Positions 7,458 through 9,862 of a DNA stretch of 9,862 nucleotides are shown one piece after another. The stretch covers positions 1 through 9,862 of the forward strand of contig JALRFZ010000623.1 of assembly GCA_023253615.1 (NCBI GenBank). The letters are read 5' to 3'. The position numbers were made by a program, and so were the translations under genes. Every line of letters begins with the position of its first letter. Within the stretch, counting starts at the first letter, position 1. The stretch comes from Verrucomicrobiales bacterium (lineage in GTDB: Bacteria; Verrucomicrobiota; Verrucomicrobiia; Verrucomicrobiales; DEV007). Under the pieces are notes generated by a model that saw only the letters and a list, made by a program, of their open reading frames with translations, ran no database searches and had not been told where the DNA came from.

Positions 7458-8210
7458 TTAGGATTGGGCAGGGTCGTTTTTCCGGAGAACATGAAGCCGC
7501 ATCATGCCGCAGAAAAAGGGGCGAGAGAGCTCGCGGGAGAAATGGAGTGATTCGAAAATTCCGGCGAGTGATTCGTCATCCGGGAAGTCCCGGAGACTCG
7601 CGGAGATGTAGCCGTGGATGCGGGGATTCCCATGCAGCGCCAGCCCCCAGAATCCGCCCCACCATCGCAGGAGATGATACTGGCAGGCCTGCGCGATGGG
7701 ACCGCGGGGTTTCGAAAAGTCCAGAAATGCCGCTGTCCCTCCGGGCTTCAGGACACGATGGATCTCGCGGAGTGCTTCAACAAGATCAGGCGCATTCCGG
7801 ATCGCGTAGCTACCGGTGACCAGATCGATGGAGCCGTCGGGAAACTCGAGACGTGACATGTCTCCGACCGCGAAGCGGATGCGCCGGCCTGCGTCACGTC
7901 GCTTGGCGAGTTCGATCATCGCGGGCGTCAAATCGATCGCGTGGACCGTGGCTTTTCGATACCGGTCCGCCAACTGGAAAGCCACATCGCCGGTTCCGCA
8001 GGCGAGGTCGAGACAAACCGGATTTTCAACCTCGGGCAAAGAAGCGATCAGAGCCCGCTTCCAGGAAGCATCCTGTCCGAGTGAAAGTCCCCGCGTGGCA
8101 ATGTCGTAACGCGGCGCCGATTCAGTGAAATGGCAGGCATTGAAATGGCGCTTCCCATCGCTCGATCCGAGATGATCGACGGCGTCCAGGGTCATTCGTT
8201 CAGACTTCAT
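7458..8210 (-). CDS. UbiE/MenG-like SAM-dependent methyltransferase
   Basis: A 250-residue class I methyltransferase of the UbiE/COQ5/MenG family, which C-methylates quinone precursors. Seen: an N-terminal YDIATRGLSLGQDASWKRAL (35-54) matching the family's YD-N-x-LS-G-WKR region; SAM motif I VCLDLACGTGD (65-75); an acidic residue at the end of the next strand (AIDLTP, 91-96); GDMSRLEFPDGSIDLVT (116-132); the UbiE signature YAIRN (135-139) followed by HRVLKPGG (151-158) and FLDFSKP (162-168); and YISASLRDFPD (201-211). Length is normal. The start ATG 8210 overlaps the exporter stop as ATGA, which indicates translational coupling; longer and shorter starts (8288, 8195) are less likely. It could be the cell's menaquinone methyltransferase, but its coupling to an exporter and closeness to a type III polyketide synthase make modification of that enzyme's product an attractive alternative. 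Not decided by sequence alone. Confidence 0.88.
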   Translation of the reverse strand: MKSERMTLDAVDHLGSSDGKRHFNACHFTESAPRYDIATRGLSLGQDASWKRALIASLPEVENPVCLDLACGTGDVAFQLADRYRKATVHAIDLTPAMIELAKRRDAGRRIRFAVGDMSRLEFPDGSIDLVTGSYAIRNAPDLVEALREIHRVLKPGGTAAFLDFSKPRGPIAQACQYHLLRWWGGFWGLALHGNPRIHGYISASLRDFPDDESLAGIFESLHFSRELSRPFFCGMMRLHVLRKNDPAQS

Positions 8211-9862
8211 TTTTGTTGGGGAGAATATTTCGCGGCCACCTTCAGGCACGCGGGCAGGACGACGAGATCGAAGGCGAGCGCCAACCACATCGTGATTCCT
8301 GACAAGAGAGCAAAATAGACCGTGGGTTGAAAGCTTCCGAAGATGGCCACCCAGAATCCCAGGGAAAGAGCCAAGGTCGTGGCGAACAAGGAAATCCCGG
8401 TGGTGCCCGAAACAGCCCGGATGGTTTCGTCCACATTGCCGCGGTCTTGCCGGCGGAACGCGGCGAGGAAATGAATGGTATCATCGACCGCGATGCCGAT
8501 CATGACACTGGCAATCATGGAGGTACCGGTACTGAGGTCGATCCCGCCAAAACCCATGATCGCCGCCGTCAGAAGCAAAGGGGCGACATTGGGAAGGATC
8601 GCGAGCACGAGAAAACGCAGGGAGCGGAAGAAAACACCGATCGCGAGCAGAATGGAAATCAGGGCCACCCCGAAACTCTTCAATTGGGATGCCGTGAGTT
8701 GGTTCGACTCGGCGATGATCCGATAGTAGGAACCGGTCTCCGTCATGCGATACGAATCTTCCAGTTCCTCCCGGGCGATCCTCCGGATTTCTTCCACCAA
8801 CACCGCACCTTCCAGGGTCCCGAGGGACTCCGCCGCGACCGTGACGCGCAAGGTCTTTTCATCCGGACTGACAAGAGCCCGGGCCGGGGAAGAGTCCGCA
8901 CCAGTCCCGATGCCGCCCCCTGATGCGAGGAGGTCGACGATTCCCAGTGTATGTTTCACATGATCGAGATCATGCACCTTCGACTCAAATGCAGCGACCT
9001 TCTCCAGATCCCCGGGAAAGAGAAACGCCGCTCCATCCGCACGATCGAGGAGCAGCTCGATCACTCCGGTGCCGGTGAGATGCTCGTCGATGTAGCGGGT
9101 ATCGCGCACCAGGATCGATTCCTCGCCGAGAAAGCTGAGGAGGTCGGTGTTGCTCCGCACTTTTCCGGCGCCCACGACCCCGAGCACGCACAAGAAAAGC
9201 GTGATCCCGACGATCTTACCCGGATGCCGGATCGCGAGTTCGCCCGATCCCGCGAGGACCTTTGATAGCGCTCGTCCCAGACTCGACGCCTGGCGGTGAT
9301 CATCCTCCGGGACACGCATGAAAGAGAGGACGGCCGCCATTCCCGCGAATCCCACGACAAACGCGATCACCACACCGATGGCGGCAAAAAGTCCGAAGGA
9401 TCTTACCGCGGGGGTATCGCTGAACATCAGACTGAGAAACCCGAGCACGGTCGTAGCGGAGGCGAGAAGGCAGGGCCTCGTCAGACGTCGCAGGGCATCG
9501 GTGGCTCGCCGCAGGGGATCACGACCTTCTCCGTGCAGCCACTCCATGTAGACATGGATCGTGGTCGATGCCGACAAGGTCATGATCACCGGAGGGAGCA
9601 ACGACGTGATCATATTCAAGGTCCCCCCCGAACCGGCGTAGCAGCCGAGAGTCCACACGATCGTCATGAGGGCGAATCCCAGCGGGAGCAACATGCCGGA
9701 GAGACGTCTCGTCACCGCGAGCATCACCAGCCCGAGGACGACAAAACAGAGCGGTGAGAAGATCCGCTGATCCCTGAGGACGCGCCGGGCCGACTCGTGC
9801 TTCTCCAAAGGAATTCCGGCCACGGCAATGCGCGTCGCGCCCCCCCGGTGCTTTTCGATGAC
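8207..9862 (-). CDS. MMPL/COG1033-type RND superfamily exporter, 5' end cut by window edge
   Basis: A predicted inner-membrane lipid or hydrophobic-compound exporter. The frame is open from the right edge (552 codons including the stop), so the start, the first transmembrane helix and most of the first periplasmic domain lie outside; families of this type run to roughly 770-900 residues. A GTG at 9823 is in frame but is not the true start, because the coding frame continues upstream of it and the protein begins mid-domain (AGIPLEKHE is the usual run-in to TM2). Residues counted from 9862: TM2-TM6 at about 34-180; a second periplasmic domain at about 232-390; and the last TM bundle at about 395-545, with the motif GIAVDDTIHF at 456-465 (TM10). 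The matching TM4 segment reads SASTTIHVYMEW (97-108) and lacks the usual acidic residue. The gene leads the methyltransferase-yceI unit. Substrate unknown; hopanoid-type lipids or the nearby polyketide are possibilities. Confidence 0.9.
   Translation of the reverse strand, partial: VIEKHRGGATRIAVAGIPLEKHESARRVLRDQRIFSPLCFVVLGLVMLAVTRRLSGMLLPLGFALMTIVWTLGCYAGSGGTLNMITSLLPPVIMTLSASTTIHVYMEWLHGEGRDPLRRATDALRRLTRPCLLASATTVLGFLSLMFSDTPAVRSFGLFAAIGVVIAFVVGFAGMAAVLSFMRVPEDDHRQASSLGRALSKVLAGSGELAIRHPGKIVGITLFLCVLGVVGAGKVRSNTDLLSFLGEESILVRDTRYIDEHLTGTGVIELLLDRADGAAFLFPGDLEKVAAFESKVHDLDHVKHTLGIVDLLASGGGIGTGADSSPARALVSPDEKTLRVTVAAESLGTLEGAVLVEEIRRIAREELEDSYRMTETGSYYRIIAESNQLTASQLKSFGVALISILLAIGVFFRSLRFLVLAILPNVAPLLLTAAIMGFGGIDLSTGTSMIASVMIGIAVDDTIHFLAAFRRQDRGNVDETIRAVSGTTGISLFATTLALSLGFWVAIFGSFQPTVYFALLSGITMWLALAFDLVVLPACLKVAAKYSPQQK

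Noticed and set aside
7031..7819. 262-residue plus-strand frame over yceI and the methyltransferase
   Set aside because: It is antisense to two genes with clear family motifs; the product is a His/Arg/Gly-rich shadow.
9821..9823. GTG as start of the RND exporter
   Set aside because: The coding frame continues upstream to the window edge, and the protein at this point is in the middle of the first periplasmic domain's exit into TM2, so the true start lies outside.

Overview
The window is a high-GC bacterial segment with seven recognisable genes in two functional blocks. It probably comes from a Gram-negative of the Planctomycetes-Verrucomicrobia-Chlamydiae type, with Verrucomicrobia as my best guess. 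That guess rests on gene content (a CBA-type metal efflux system with an outer-membrane channel, and a secreted YceI protein), on codon bias and on start sites without Shine-Dalgarno sequences. It is inference, not a taxonomic proof.

Left block (1-5544, all minus strand, read right to left): a small membrane-anchored Cys/His-rich protein (5167-5544), then a TolC-like outer-membrane factor (3735-4970), a periplasmic membrane-fusion protein (2570-3706), and a CusA/CzcA-type heavy-metal RND pump (1-2556). The pump runs off the left edge after 852 codons. Together the last three form a complete tripartite CBA metal exporter spanning both membranes. The small protein lies upstream on the same strand and may be a metal-binding accessory. 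A 196-base leader with a stem-loop separates it from the channel gene.

Right block (5766-9862): a type III polyketide synthase with an intact Cys-His-Asn triad is transcribed on the plus strand. Facing it on the minus strand is a three-gene unit, read right to left: an MMPL/COG1033-type RND exporter (its 5' end lies beyond the right edge), a UbiE/MenG-like SAM methyltransferase that overlaps the exporter by ATGA, and a secreted YceI-family protein 13 bases further on. The synthase and yceI genes converge tail to tail with 23 bases between them. The simplest reading is a pathway that makes a lipid-like polyketide (alkylresorcinol, alkylpyrone or quinone type), methylates it, and moves or binds it across the envelope. 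That reading is inferred from gene families and adjacency.

Between the blocks, 5545-5765 is a divergent intergenic region expected to hold the promoters for both directions. It has no clear sigma-70 boxes by eye, but a perfect dyad lies at the start of the small gene. No tRNA, rRNA, insertion sequence, CRISPR or integration site was seen. Very long open frames on the plus strand opposite the pump and on the minus strand opposite the synthase are codon-bias shadows.
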